Below, one piece after another: positions 16,735-25,389 of a stretch of DNA of 64,000 nt (position 1 is the stretch's first letter; every line of letters begins with the position of its first letter). A program made the translations under genes and the position numbers. Source of the stretch: Microbacterium oleivorans (GTDB taxonomy: Bacteria; Actinomycetota; Actinomycetes; Actinomycetales; Microbacteriaceae); NCBI RefSeq assembly GCF_013389665.1, contig NZ_CP058316.1, positions 1,984,001 to 2,048,000 on the forward strand. Reading direction: 5' to 3'. The notes beneath the pieces are model-generated. The model was not told where the DNA came from. It worked only from the letters and a program-made list of their open reading frames with translations, and did not search any database.

Positions 16735-18147
16735 TCAGCCCGGATGCCGCTTGAGCAGCTTCGAGACCACGATCATCGCGCCGCCGAGCACGGCCGGGAT
16801 GCCGCCGCCCGGGTGCACGGAGGCGCCGACGCGCCAGAGCCAGGGCCGCAGCGGGTCGTGCTGCGCCGGCTGATGCAGGGGGCCGCTCATCCACAGCGGC
16901 CGCGATGCTCCGTACAGAGCGCCGTGGGGCTCGCCGAACGAGCCGAAGTACCGCGGGTCGAGCACGGTCGACTCGCTCATGCCGTCGGTGAGCAGTCCGT
17001 CGAGGCCCATCACGCGGGAGATGCGCTCGATCTCGCGCGTCACGAACGGGTGGTCGAGAGCGTAGCCCTCGCCGTCGGCGGGGCTCGTGAGCAGAACGGC
17101 GAGCGTGCTGCGGTCGTTCGGGTAGATCTCGTTCGCGCGGTAGTGGTTGACGAACGCCATCGTGTCGGCGGGCTCGTCCCCGGCGGCGAGGCTGCGGTGC
17201 AGGGCGGCGGGCTTGGTCGGCAGGATGACGCTGTGCGCGGCGATCCGCGAGGGCAGCGGCTGATCGAGCACGCCGTAGATCGCGACGGCCGAGCACGACA
17301 GCTGCGGTGAACCGGGAGCCAGGCGCCGCCGACCGAGCAGCCCGTCGAGTCGCGATGCGTCCAGTCCGCTCACGACGACATCCGCTTCATACGAGCCGGT
17401 CTCGGTCGTGACCCGTCCACGCTCGATGCGCGTGACGCGCTCGCCGGTGCGGATCTCGACACCCGCGGCATCCGCGAGCCGCTGCAGCGCGAGCACGATC
17501 TCGAACACCCCGCCGCGCGGCACCCACACGCCGTCCGCCGCCATGACGGCGGGCATGCTCGCGTACAGCGCGGGGGTGCGCGACGGTGAGACGCCCGCGT
17601 TGAGGGTGTGGATCGCGATGATCTCGCGCAGCCCATCGGGCATCCAGGTGAGGCTGTCGAGGTAGGCGCGGGTACTGAGGCGTCGACCGTACACGGCGAG
17701 CAGCCGCCGCAACGCGGGGAGCGATGCGCGATCGAGCGGATCGGCGACGAGCAGCGCGGCCACGTCTTCCGCGAGCGGTGCGTGCTCGTCGCTGAAGCGT
17801 CGCCAGGCCGGGTACCAGGGGTGGCCCTCGGGAACCGGCAGCGCGACCTCCTCGCCGTCGTAGTAGTAGCGGCCGACCTCGTCGAGGCGCACGAGGTCGA
17901 GCCCACCGGCATCCGTGCCCGAGCCGGTATCCGCGCCCAGCCGGCGAAGGAGCTCGTCCCAGACCGATGGGAAGGTGACGAGCGACGGGCCGGTGTCGAT
18001 GCGCTCGCCGTCGAGCTCGATGCGCCGGCTCTTGCCGCCGACGGTTCCGGCCGCCTCGAGCAGGGTGACGCGGTGGCCGGCGCGGGCGAGCAGAGCGGAT
18101 GCCGCGAGCCCGCCGAGGCCCGCTCCGACGACGACGATGCGGCTCAC
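16735..18147 (-). CDS. CrtI-like FAD-dependent carotenoid desaturase/oxidoreductase
   Basis: 470-residue flavoprotein of the phytoene desaturase family. The N-terminal FAD-binding fold is clear (IVVVGAGLGGLAASALLARAGHRVTLLEAAGTVGGKSRR), followed by IDTGPSLVTFPSVWDELL. The C-terminal family signature is VGASVHPGGGIPAVLGGAMIV. GTG 18147 overlaps the UbiA stop (GTGA), so it is the last gene of the photolyase operon; the longer frame running into UbiA is an artefact. Partnered with a UbiA prenyltransferase it may modify a C40-C50 carotenoid end group rather than desaturate phytoene itself. No crtE or crtB is in view, so pathway placement is inference. Confidence 0.85.
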   Translation of the reverse strand: MSRIVVVGAGLGGLAASALLARAGHRVTLLEAAGTVGGKSRRIELDGERIDTGPSLVTFPSVWDELLRRLGADTGSGTDAGGLDLVRLDEVGRYYYDGEEVALPVPEGHPWYPAWRRFSDEHAPLAEDVAALLVADPLDRASLPALRRLLAVYGRRLSTRAYLDSLTWMPDGLREIIAIHTLNAGVSPSRTPALYASMPAVMAADGVWVPRGGVFEIVLALQRLADAAGVEIRTGERVTRIERGRVTTETGSYEADVVVSGLDASRLDGLLGRRRLAPGSPQLSCSAVAIYGVLDQPLPSRIAAHSVILPTKPAALHRSLAAGDEPADTMAFVNHYRANEIYPNDRSTLAVLLTSPADGEGYALDHPFVTREIERISRVMGLDGLLTDGMSESTVLDPRYFGSFGEPHGALYGASRPLWMSGPLHQPAQHDPLRPWLWRVGASVHPGGGIPAVLGGAMIVVSKLLKRHPG

Positions 18148-19034
18148 GGGTAGATCCCGAGGAACATGGCGGCCAGCAGCAGCCCGCTTGCGACCGATCC
18201 CGCGATGTACGGGAAGGCGACAGACAGCGGGTAGAGCTTGCGGCCGGTCGCGGCGGTGGGGCGCAGCAGCATCCACACGACGAGCGTGCCGGCGAGGGCG
18301 AGGTTCACGGCCGCGACGATCGGGCTGACGAGCGCGAACAGCACGGTCGACGCGAGCCACCACGCGCCGCTCCACAGGGCGGTGCCGCGCGGGCCGAGCA
18401 GGACGGCGGTGGTGGTGATGCCGGCCTCGCGGTCCTCCTCGATGTCCTGCACGGCGTCGTAGGCGTGCTTCGCGACGCTCCACGCGAGCAGCCCGACGAC
18501 GGCGGGCCACACCGGCGGTGCCTCGAGGGCGACCGGCAGGATGAGCAGCGGCAGGCCGTAGGCGGCATTGCTGAGCGAGTCGAGGAACGGGCGGGCCTTG
18601 AAGCGCAGCGGCGGCGCGGAGTAGAACACGAACACGCCGGCGTAGAGCAGGATCAGCCCGACGGCGGCGAGCGGCAGCGCGACGACGAAGTAGATCAGGA
18701 ACGGGATGTTGGTGACCGCGACGGCCCACGCGATGAGCTTCACCTCGCGCGGCTCGATGCGCGCGCCCTCGATGGAGCCCTTGCGCGGGTTCAGCGCGTC
18801 GGTCTCCTGATCGAAGATGTCGTTCACGCCGTAGATCAGCAGGTTGAACGGCAGTGTCAGCCACACCAGCAGCGGGATCGCAGCGACATCGATCAGCTGG
18901 CCGGTCAGCCACATGCCCAGCGCGCCGGTGCCGATGGTGTTGATCCACAGGACCGGGCGCGAGATGTGGACGAGGCGCGCCACGGTCGATGTCTGGCGGG
19001 TGATGGCGGTGCTCCTCGGATCGGCTGTGGTCAC
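18144..19034 (-). CDS. UbiA-family prenyltransferase (carotenoid elongase-like)
   Basis: 296-residue membrane prenyltransferase with about eight hydrophobic segments. The first Asp-rich motif is NDIFDQETDALNPRKGS and the second DAVQDIEEDREAG; both bind the Mg-prenyl diphosphate. The wording TDALNPRKGSIEGA resembles lycopene elongases such as CrtEb/LbtBC that build C50 carotenoids, and a CrtI-like gene overlaps its end. Menaquinone or archaeal-lipid type UbiA enzymes are the alternatives. GTG 19034 shares one base with the SDR stop (TAGTG), so translation is coupled. Confidence 0.87.
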   Translation of the reverse strand: MTTADPRSTAITRQTSTVARLVHISRPVLWINTIGTGALGMWLTGQLIDVAAIPLLVWLTLPFNLLIYGVNDIFDQETDALNPRKGSIEGARIEPREVKLIAWAVAVTNIPFLIYFVVALPLAAVGLILLYAGVFVFYSAPPLRFKARPFLDSLSNAAYGLPLLILPVALEAPPVWPAVVGLLAWSVAKHAYDAVQDIEEDREAGITTTAVLLGPRGTALWSGAWWLASTVLFALVSPIVAAVNLALAGTLVVWMLLRPTAATGRKLYPLSVAFPYIAGSVASGLLLAAMFLGIYP

Positions 19035-19771
19035 TATCTCACCATCGGCCGGATGCTCGTGAATCCGCCGTCGACCGGGAGGACCTGCCCCGTGATGCGG
19101 GACGCCTCGGGCGAGAGCAGCCAGTCCATGACCGCGGCGACCTCGTCGGCGGACTGCACTCCGCCGAGCGGATACTGCTTCTCGGCGCTCTCGCGCAGCA
19201 TCGGTGCGGCGAGCATGCCGGCGGTGAGAGGCGTGTCGGTCATGCCGGGGGCGACGGCGTTCACCCGGATGCCGCGCGCGGCGTAGGTCGCGGCGGCGCT
19301 GCGGACGAGAGCCTCGACACCGCCCTTCGCAGCGGCGATCACCTCGTGGTTCGCGACGCCGATGCGGGCGACGACCGAGCTCGCGAAGACCGCGGCCCCC
19401 GGCGCCTTGCCGGTCGCATCGAGCCAGGCGTGCAGGATCCAGAGGCTGCTCTCGAGGTTGACGCGCAGCACGTCGCGCGCGTCGTCCGTCTTCGTGCGGT
19501 GCAACGGCGTGATGAGGGTGCTGCCCACCGCGTGCGCGAGCAGGGCGGGCGCGGCGCCGAGCGCGGTGCGGCACTCAGCGAATGCTGTCGCCGCACCCTC
19601 GGGCGTTGTGACGTCGGTTTCGATGTGCGCCTCGGCGTCGACGTCGGCGAGGGTCGCGGCATCCCGGCCCACGGCCGCGACGCGCAGGCCGCGGGTGCGC
19701 AGCCGTGCGACGAGGGCGCGGCCCACGCCGCCGCGGGCGCCGGTGACGAGAGCGATGTCGTTCGTGGTCAT
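19034..19771 (-). CDS. SDR-family protein with altered active site
   Basis: 245-residue Rossmann protein: nucleotide motif TGARGGVG, NAG-region equivalent AHAVGS, conserved Asn in VNLESS, and C-terminal GQVLPVDGG. The usual catalytic YxxxK is changed: the window reads NHEVIAAAKGGVEAL, so the lysine is present but the tyrosine position is Ile. The Ser in FASSVVARIG remains. It may be catalytically atypical or act as a binding or scaffold protein in carotenoid processing. It lies between photolyase (19 bases upstream) and UbiA (one-base overlap), which ties it to the light-protection operon. Confidence 0.85.
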   Translation of the reverse strand: MTTNDIALVTGARGGVGRALVARLRTRGLRVAAVGRDAATLADVDAEAHIETDVTTPEGAATAFAECRTALGAAPALLAHAVGSTLITPLHRTKTDDARDVLRVNLESSLWILHAWLDATGKAPGAAVFASSVVARIGVANHEVIAAAKGGVEALVRSAAATYAARGIRVNAVAPGMTDTPLTAGMLAAPMLRESAEKQYPLGGVQSADEVAAVMDWLLSPEASRITGQVLPVDGGFTSIRPMVR

Positions 19772-19790
19772 GGGGTTCCGTTCGGTCGGG

Positions 19791-21344
19791 TCAGCCGGGG
19801 GCCGGCACCGCGACGTCGCCGCGCCGGATGGCGTCGGCGCGGTCGCGGATCGCGGTGATCTCGTCCTCGTCGAGGCGGCCGAGGTTCTTCACCTGCAGCG
19901 CCATGCGGTGGTTCTCGGCGAGCGGCTCTTCGTGCCGGATGAGGTAGTCCCAGTAGAGGGTCGTGAACGGGCAGGCATCCTCGCCGATCCGCTTCGCCGG
20001 GTCGAACGGGCACGTCTTGCAGTACGGGCTCATCCGGTCGATGTACTTCCCCGTCGCCGCGTAGGGCTTGCTGGCCATGAGCCCGCCGTCGGCGTACTGG
20101 CTCATGCCGAGCGTGTTCGGAAGCTCGGCCCATTCGACCGCGTCGACGTACACCGCGAGGTACCAGGCGTGCACCTCGCGCGGGTCGACGCCCAGCAGCA
20201 TCGCGTAGAGCCCGGTGACCATGAGGCGCTGGATGTGGTGGGCGTACCCGTTCTCGAGGGTCGTCCCGATGGCATCCTTCAGACACGCCATGGGGGTGTC
20301 GCCGGTCCAGTACCAGTCCGGGAGGGGCTCGAACGCCTCGAACGCGTTCCGCTGCAGGTAGCCGGGCATCTGCGTCCAATAGACGCCGCGCACGTATTCG
20401 CGCCACCCGAGGATCTGCCGGATGAAACCCTCGACCGCAGGCAGCGGAGCGCGCTCGGACCGGTACGCCTCCTCGGCGGCGGCCACGACCTCGCGCGGAT
20501 GCAGCAGCTTCAGGTTCATCGACGACGACAGGTGCGCGTGCCAGAGCCACGGCTCGCCGGGCCACATCGCGTCCTGGGCGTCGCCGAAGCCGGGCAGCCG
20601 CTCGTCGATGAACAGCTGCAGCGCCTCGAGGGCCTGCGCACGGGTGACCGGCCACGCGAACGTGTCGAGCGAACCGGGGTGCTCGGCGAACTCCCTCTCG
20701 ACGAGGGCGATCACCTCGCGCGTGACCTCGTCGGGCGGGAAGGTCGCGCGCGGCGGCACCAGGCCCGGACCCTGCTTCGGGAACGCCTTGCGGTTGTCTG
20801 CGTCGTAGTTCCACTGGCCGCCGACGGGTTGACCCCGCTCTGTCATGAGGATGCCGTGGCGCTTTCGCATCTCGCGGTAGAAGTACTCCATCCGCAGCGA
20901 GGCGCGGCCCTCGGCGTGCTCGGCGAACTCGGCGACGGTCGAGAAGAAGTGCCGGTCTTCGCGGATGTCGAGGGGGATGCCGGCGGCATCCGCCGTCTGC
21001 TGCAGCGCCTCGCGCACCCGCCACTCGCCGGGCTCGGTCATCACGAGTGCCGCGGGCTCGAGCCTCTTCAGGTCGGCCGCGAGCTGGTCGGCGAGGGTGC
21101 GCTTGTTTCCGCGCGCGTCGAGCTCGGTGAAGTGCAGGGTGTGCCCCGCCTCGCGCTGGTCGGCGGCGAAGTGGCGCATCGCGGCGAGGAACACCGCGGT
21201 GCGGGGCTTCGAGCTCCACACATGGGTCGACTCCTCGGCGACCTCCGCCATCCAGACGGCATCCTGTGCGGGGTCGAAGTCGTCGAACCCGCTCGCGTCG
21301 GGGTCGAGCTGGTCGCCCAGGACGATGACGAGGTTTCGGAGCAC
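19791..21344 (-). CDS. phrB: Iron-sulfur (6-4) photolyase / cryptochrome of the FeS-BCP group
   Basis: 517-residue flavoprotein that repairs UV lesions in DNA using light. The N-terminal chromophore domain starts VIVLGDQLDPDAS. The C-terminal helical domain holds FAD and four cysteines at 354 (MACLKDA), 442 and 445 (YCKTCPF) and 458 (EDACPFT), with exactly the spacing of the 4Fe-4S ligands of Agrobacterium PhrB. GTG 21344 is six bases after TACGCT on the minus strand, indicating a leaderless start. It heads a four-gene operon with SDR, UbiA and CrtI-like genes, suggesting joint light or UV protection. Confidence 0.93.
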   Translation of the reverse strand: MLRNLVIVLGDQLDPDASGFDDFDPAQDAVWMAEVAEESTHVWSSKPRTAVFLAAMRHFAADQREAGHTLHFTELDARGNKRTLADQLAADLKRLEPAALVMTEPGEWRVREALQQTADAAGIPLDIREDRHFFSTVAEFAEHAEGRASLRMEYFYREMRKRHGILMTERGQPVGGQWNYDADNRKAFPKQGPGLVPPRATFPPDEVTREVIALVEREFAEHPGSLDTFAWPVTRAQALEALQLFIDERLPGFGDAQDAMWPGEPWLWHAHLSSSMNLKLLHPREVVAAAEEAYRSERAPLPAVEGFIRQILGWREYVRGVYWTQMPGYLQRNAFEAFEPLPDWYWTGDTPMACLKDAIGTTLENGYAHHIQRLMVTGLYAMLLGVDPREVHAWYLAVYVDAVEWAELPNTLGMSQYADGGLMASKPYAATGKYIDRMSPYCKTCPFDPAKRIGEDACPFTTLYWDYLIRHEEPLAENHRMALQVKNLGRLDEDEITAIRDRADAIRRGDVAVPAPG

Positions 21345-21508
21345 GGTGTCAGCGTAGGAACCGCATCCGACGTTCCCTATCGCTTGTGCAGAGGGCAGGG
21401 CTGCGCTAGCTGTGCGAAGCGGGGACGGTCATGAAGGCGCGGGGATCCGGCGCGTCTCGGTGTCTTTCCCATCAGCGCAAAGCCGTCAGCAAGTGTCTGC
21501 CCATCGAT

Positions 21509-21534
21509 AGGTATCGTTTTCTGTTACGGTACCT
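21509..21534 (+). promoter_or_regulatory. Palindrome over the -10 box of the PadR gene
   Basis: AGGTATCG (21509-21516) and CGGTACCT (21527-21534) form an inverted repeat with one mismatch and a ten-base centre. The right arm covers TACGGT (21525-21530), which lies six bases before ATG 21537. A PadR dimer here would block a leaderless promoter. Confidence 0.55.
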
Positions 21535-21536
21535 GC

Positions 21537-21854
21537 ATGGAAGCAAAGTTGATGGCTCTCCGGCGCGGGATGCTCGAACCTGTGGTCCTTGCAACGGTCG
21601 AGCATGAACAGCGCTACGCCGGCGAGATCGCCGAGTGTCTCCGGGCGGCAGGCTTCCCCGTGCAGGACGGAACACTGCACCCACTGCTCAACCGACTGCG
21701 CCGTGAGGGACTTGTCATCCATGAGTGGCACGAATCCCCGACTGGCCCTCCGCGCAAGTACCTCAAGCTCTCCGAGGATGGCCGTGCTCAGCTCGAGCAG
21801 TTTCGGGCCTATTTCCACACCCTCGCATCGATGCTCGACTCGATAGGACGATGA
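21537..21854 (+). CDS. PadR-family transcriptional regulator
   Basis: 105-residue winged-helix repressor: KLMALRRGMLEPVVLATVEHEQRYAGEIAECLRAAGFPVQDGTLHPLLNRLRREGLV is the PadR domain, with the recognition region GTLHPLLNRL. It is short, lacking the long C-terminal helix of subgroup 2 PadR proteins. The start is leaderless (TACGGT plus six bases) beneath a palindrome, so autoregulation is likely. ATG of the next gene overlaps its stop; PadR followed by a HAAS/PspC membrane protein is a recurrent actinobacterial and Firmicutes pairing linked to envelope stress. Confidence 0.9.
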   Translation: MEAKLMALRRGMLEPVVLATVEHEQRYAGEIAECLRAAGFPVQDGTLHPLLNRLRREGLVIHEWHESPTGPPRKYLKLSEDGRAQLEQFRAYFHTLASMLDSIGR

Positions 21855-22393
21855 CCATGACCGACCTTTCTCTTGCCGGCCACGCTGGCGCGTTCTCGAT
21901 CACTTCGGAAGCCAAGCAGCTGATCCTCGACTACCTCGCAGGCGTGAGAGAGTCGACGTCCGCCGACGCCGACGGGGACGAGACGGTTCGCGACATCGAG
22001 ACCGCAATCGGCGACCGCCTCTACGCCGTCCTCAGCGGAGGCGATGAGATCGACGAAGCCGCAGTAGCCGGCATCCTCGACGAATTCGGCCCACTGGACA
22101 TGCAGAACGGTGTCTCCCATCGCAAGGCCCCCCTGCTGTGTCGCATCGAGGAAGGCAAGCAGATCTCCGGACTCTGCCTCGGTATCGCCACGCGAACCGA
22201 TCTTCGCGTCGACTGGGTCCGCAGCATCGCCGTCATCTTGGGTCTGTTCACCGGAGGGCTGCTGGTGATCGCGTACCTCGTCGCACTCCTCTTCGCCCCA
22301 CGCCTGCGAACCGTCGCCGAGTATCAGCACGCAATTCGCGTCGGCAAGCGATCACGCAACGCACCCGGTTCGTCGTTGGCGTCAGGAAGATAG
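21851..22393 (+). CDS. HAAS-like / PspC-domain membrane protein
   Basis: 180 residues. Residues ~18-82 (ITSEAKQLILDYLAGVRE...AIGDRLYAVLSGGDEIDEAAVAGILDEFGP) resemble the HAAS/DUF1700 signalling domain. Residues ~95-150 are a PspC domain (LCRIEEGKQISGLCLGIATRTDLRVDWVRSIAVILGLFTGGLLVIAYLVALLFAP) with one or two membrane helices. ATG 21851 overlaps the PadR stop, so both are one transcript. A membrane-located partner of the PadR regulator in envelope homeostasis is inferred from known PadR-HAAS pairs. Confidence 0.85.
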   Translation: MTMTDLSLAGHAGAFSITSEAKQLILDYLAGVRESTSADADGDETVRDIETAIGDRLYAVLSGGDEIDEAAVAGILDEFGPLDMQNGVSHRKAPLLCRIEEGKQISGLCLGIATRTDLRVDWVRSIAVILGLFTGGLLVIAYLVALLFAPRLRTVAEYQHAIRVGKRSRNAPGSSLASGR

Positions 22394-22493
22394 CCGCTTC
22401 CGCCGCCGCGACTGCAAACCGAACGCCGCGCAGGTCCGAGCGTTCTGTGTGAGCACCTATCATCTCGTCGAGTTGCGCGCTTATGGTCTCCCC

Positions 22494-23081
22494 ATGGGAC
22501 GCATCATCGTGGAGCAGATCATCACCGCCGACGGATTCGTGCAGGACGCGGAAGGCGGGATGAAGTTCATGAACGCTGCGCCGATCGACAGCACCGATTC
22601 CGACCAGATCCGACTCCTGGAGCACACCGGCGCGATTGTCCTCGGGCGGAAAACCTACGAGATGTTCGTTGAGTACTGGCCGGCGGTCGACCCGGCGGAC
22701 GAACCCGTTGCAGCGCCGATCAACTCTCTTCCCAAGCATGTCGTGAGCAACACGATCGACGTCGCACCGTGGGGTCCGCATCGCGAAGCGACCGTCCAGC
22801 CTGGAGACCCGGTCGCCGCTCTCACCAGGCTGCGGACCGATGTGGACGGGAACGTATTGGTGTGGGGCAGCCTGCAACTCACGGACGCGCTTTTCAACGC
22901 AGGGCTCGTCGATGTGCTGCGACTTCGCCAGATCCCGAGTCTCATCGGGGACGGTCGCGGTCCGACCCCTCGGGACCTCCATCAGGCGGTCGTCCACCAG
23001 GTGGGTCTTCACGCCGGATCCAATTGGGTCACCACAGAGTACGAACTCACGCCCCACTCCCGGCTAGGCCCGGCGTTCTGA
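22494..23081 (+). CDS. Dihydrofolate reductase-family protein (RibD C-terminal-like)
   Basis: 195-residue NADPH-reductase fold seen in many single-domain actinobacterial proteins: MGRIIVEQIITADGFVQDAEGG, IVLGRKTYEMFVEYWP, VLVWGSLQLTDALFNAGLVDVLRLRQIPSLIGDGR. The substrate is not folate-specific in this group and remains unknown. ATG 22494 is six bases after TATGGT, supporting a leaderless start over an upstream in-frame GTG. It stands alone; the 118 bases after it, before a convergent ligase gene, hold no gene. Confidence 0.87.
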   Translation: MGRIIVEQIITADGFVQDAEGGMKFMNAAPIDSTDSDQIRLLEHTGAIVLGRKTYEMFVEYWPAVDPADEPVAAPINSLPKHVVSNTIDVAPWGPHREATVQPGDPVAALTRLRTDVDGNVLVWGSLQLTDALFNAGLVDVLRLRQIPSLIGDGRGPTPRDLHQAVVHQVGLHAGSNWVTTEYELTPHSRLGPAF

Positions 23082-23199
23082 GCGGAAGCAGAATCCGGGC
23101 GAGGGCGTGGAGCCGCGACCGGCCGCGGTGGCTGCAGGCCTTCGACCACCTGCGGCCAGGACCCGCTGACGGTGCCTTGCCTCGAACCTCTCGCGCGCC

Positions 23200-24162
23200 T
23201 CAGCCGGCGAGCACGCCCGCCTCGGCACGGAGCAGGCCGCCGAGGAAGCGGGCGATCTCACCCGGACCGGATGCGGGGGCCGCGGCCTCGACATCGGGGT
23301 TGTAGTTCGTGTTCGTGTTGAGGTCGTAGGTCACGAGGCGCCCGTCGACCGTCTCGACGAACTCGATCCCGGCGATGCGGATGCCGGCGGCGTGCAGGAA
23401 CTCGCGGTGCTGAGCCACGAGCGGGTGCTCGGCCGTGACCTCGTCGCGCAGGGCGAACGGCGGGAACGCCGGCTCGACGCCGCCCACGACACCGGGCTCC
23501 ACGACGCACGCGTCGGCGGGGCAGAGCTCGAAGCTGCCCGCGCTCGTGTCGACCCGCACCGCGTAGACGAACTCGCCCGCGACGTACTCCGCACGCGTGA
23601 CGAAGGGCTCGCGCGCGAACAGGAACTCCTGGATGAGCGTGATGCCGTCGGGGGATGCCTCGAACTCGGGCCCGTCGACCCAGGCGTCGAACTCGTCGTG
23701 GGAATCCCACCGGCGAACCCCGAGCCCCTTGCCGCCCTGGTTGTGCTTGCTGATGAAGGGTGCCGTGAACTCGCGCGCGCGTCGCGTCAGGTCGGCGGTG
23801 CCGAACACCGCGCTCGTACGCGGCACCTCGATTCCGCTCGCGCGGAGCGCCGCGTGCTGCGCGACCTTGCTGACCTCGAACTCCAGCACGTGACTGCCGC
23901 CGATCACGGTTCGGCCCCATGACTCGAGCCAGCGGAGCACGGCGCGGCCGTACTCCTTCGACTCGGCGTGGTCGCGGGTGTGGGCCGAGGCCGACAGCCG
24001 CGACCAGAAGACGCCCTGCGGCGGCTCCGCCGACAGGTCGATCGAGCCGCCCGTGAGCAACCATTGCTCGGCAGGAACGCCCGCGGATTCGAAAGCGGCG
24101 GCGAAGGGCGCCCACCACTCCGGGTTCTCGTGGATGACGTACACCTGGGGCGAACTCGACAT
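23200..24162 (-). CDS. ATP-grasp family ligase of unknown substrate
   Basis: 320 residues with an ATP-grasp fold: an N-terminal substrate region (VYVIHENPEWWAPFAAAFE), the ATP-binding glycine loop FISKHNQGGKGLGVRRW (~residues 137-153), FLFAREPFVTRAEYV, and a metal-binding end GIEFVETVDGRLVTYDLNTNTNYNPD. RimK-type ligases join an acid to an amine or thiol with ATP, but the partner cannot be told here. ATG 24162 is six bases after TAGCCT on the minus strand, so it is probably leaderless. It is divergent from the monooxygenase gene across 141 bases. Confidence 0.8.
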   Translation of the reverse strand: MSSSPQVYVIHENPEWWAPFAAAFESAGVPAEQWLLTGGSIDLSAEPPQGVFWSRLSASAHTRDHAESKEYGRAVLRWLESWGRTVIGGSHVLEFEVSKVAQHAALRASGIEVPRTSAVFGTADLTRRAREFTAPFISKHNQGGKGLGVRRWDSHDEFDAWVDGPEFEASPDGITLIQEFLFAREPFVTRAEYVAGEFVYAVRVDTSAGSFELCPADACVVEPGVVGGVEPAFPPFALRDEVTAEHPLVAQHREFLHAAGIRIAGIEFVETVDGRLVTYDLNTNTNYNPDVEAAAPASGPGEIARFLGGLLRAEAGVLAG

Positions 24163-24303
24163 CCCGCCAGGCTAAACCGACGGAGCGGGGTCGCGGGCCG
24201 CATGACGGACCGTGACGCGCTTCGGCCGTCGGGAGGCTACACCGGTACCGGGCGTGTGAGGATCGACGGGATCGACGGACGCTCCCTGGGAAAGGCTGCA
24301 CGC

Positions 24304-25335
24304 ATGAGATTCGGATACTGGACGCCGACCTACGGCGGCTGGCTGCGCAACGTCGCCGACGAGCAGACGCCCGCGACGTTCGAGCACATCGCCCGCATCG
24401 CCCTCGCCGCGGAGGACGGGGGCTTCGACGTCACGCTCGTGCCCGAGCTCAATCTGAACGACATCAAGGGCCACACGGGCCCGGCCCTCGATGCCTGGGC
24501 GATCGCGACCGCGACCGCAGCGGTGACCTCGCGGATCGAGATCATGGCCGCGCTACGCCCGAGCTACCACCCCGTCGCGCTCGCCGCGAAGCAGGCGACG
24601 ACGATCCAGGAGATCGCGCAGGGCCGCTTCACCCTCAACGTCGTGTCGGCGTGGTGGGCCGAGGAGGCGCGCCAGTACGGCATCTCGTTCGCCGACCACG
24701 ACGACCGTTATGCGCTGACGACCGAGTACGTCGATGTGCTGCGCGGGCTGTGGTCGGAGACCCCGTTCAGTCACGAGGGTCGCCACTTCTCGCTCGAGGG
24801 CACCCATCTCGAGCCGAAGCCCTCCACCCAGCCGCTCATCTACGCGGGCGGCGAGAGCGAGGCGGGCCGCGCCGCGATCGCGGGGTTTGCCGACGCCTAT
24901 GTGACCCACGGCGGCACCGTCGACGAGCTCCGCACGAAGGTCGCCGACATGCGGGCGCGCCGCGAGCGCGCCGGCAAGCCCGCCTTCCGGCACTTCGGCA
25001 TGGCGGCGTTCGCCATCGTCCGCGACACCGAGGAGGAGGCGCAGGCCGAGCTCGCCCGCATCACCGACGTGCGCTCGGGCGCGGCCTACGAGTCGTACCA
25101 GGACTTCGTGACCAAGTCGCAGCTCGACGTCGAGATCAGCCTGCGCGAGTACTCGGTGTCGAATCGCGGCCTGCGCCCCGAGCTCATCGGCACGCCGCAG
25201 CAGGTCGCCGACCGCATCCGGCAGTTCCAGGATGTCGGCGTCGACACGCTGCTGCTGCAGTTCTCGCCGGCGCTCGACGAGCTCGAGCGCTTCGCCGAGC
25301 AGGTCATCCCGCTCGTGAACGACGTGCGCGGCTGA
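24304..25335 (+). CDS. Luciferase-like (LLM) flavin-dependent monooxygenase
   Basis: 343-residue bacterial-luciferase-fold oxidoreductase using reduced FMN. MRFGYWTPTYGGWLRN, MAALRPSYHPVALAAKQATTIQEIAQGRFTLNVVSAWWAEEARQYG and the terminal LIGTPQQVADRIRQFQDVGVDTLLLQFSP resemble the alkanesulfonate (SsuD) and dimethylsulfone (SfnG) monooxygenase branch. A role in releasing sulfite from organosulfur compounds is possible, but no sulfonate importer or flavin reductase is nearby. GGAAAGG precedes ATG 24304; the upstream extension of the frame is non-coding. Confidence 0.85.
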   Translation: MRFGYWTPTYGGWLRNVADEQTPATFEHIARIALAAEDGGFDVTLVPELNLNDIKGHTGPALDAWAIATATAAVTSRIEIMAALRPSYHPVALAAKQATTIQEIAQGRFTLNVVSAWWAEEARQYGISFADHDDRYALTTEYVDVLRGLWSETPFSHEGRHFSLEGTHLEPKPSTQPLIYAGGESEAGRAAIAGFADAYVTHGGTVDELRTKVADMRARRERAGKPAFRHFGMAAFAIVRDTEEEAQAELARITDVRSGAAYESYQDFVTKSQLDVEISLREYSVSNRGLRPELIGTPQQVADRIRQFQDVGVDTLLLQFSPALDELERFAEQVIPLVNDVRG

Positions 25336-25389
25336 CGACCTCGATGGCGTGCGTGTGCGAGCCTGGAACGCACCGGAGGTGGTGCCGTC

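Noticed and set aside
16735..18948. A single 737-codon minus-strand frame covering the UbiA and CrtI-like genes
   Set aside because: Only the part from GTG 18147 encodes the FAD protein. The upstream part is an out-of-frame shadow of UbiA, rich in Arg/Ala with no domain.
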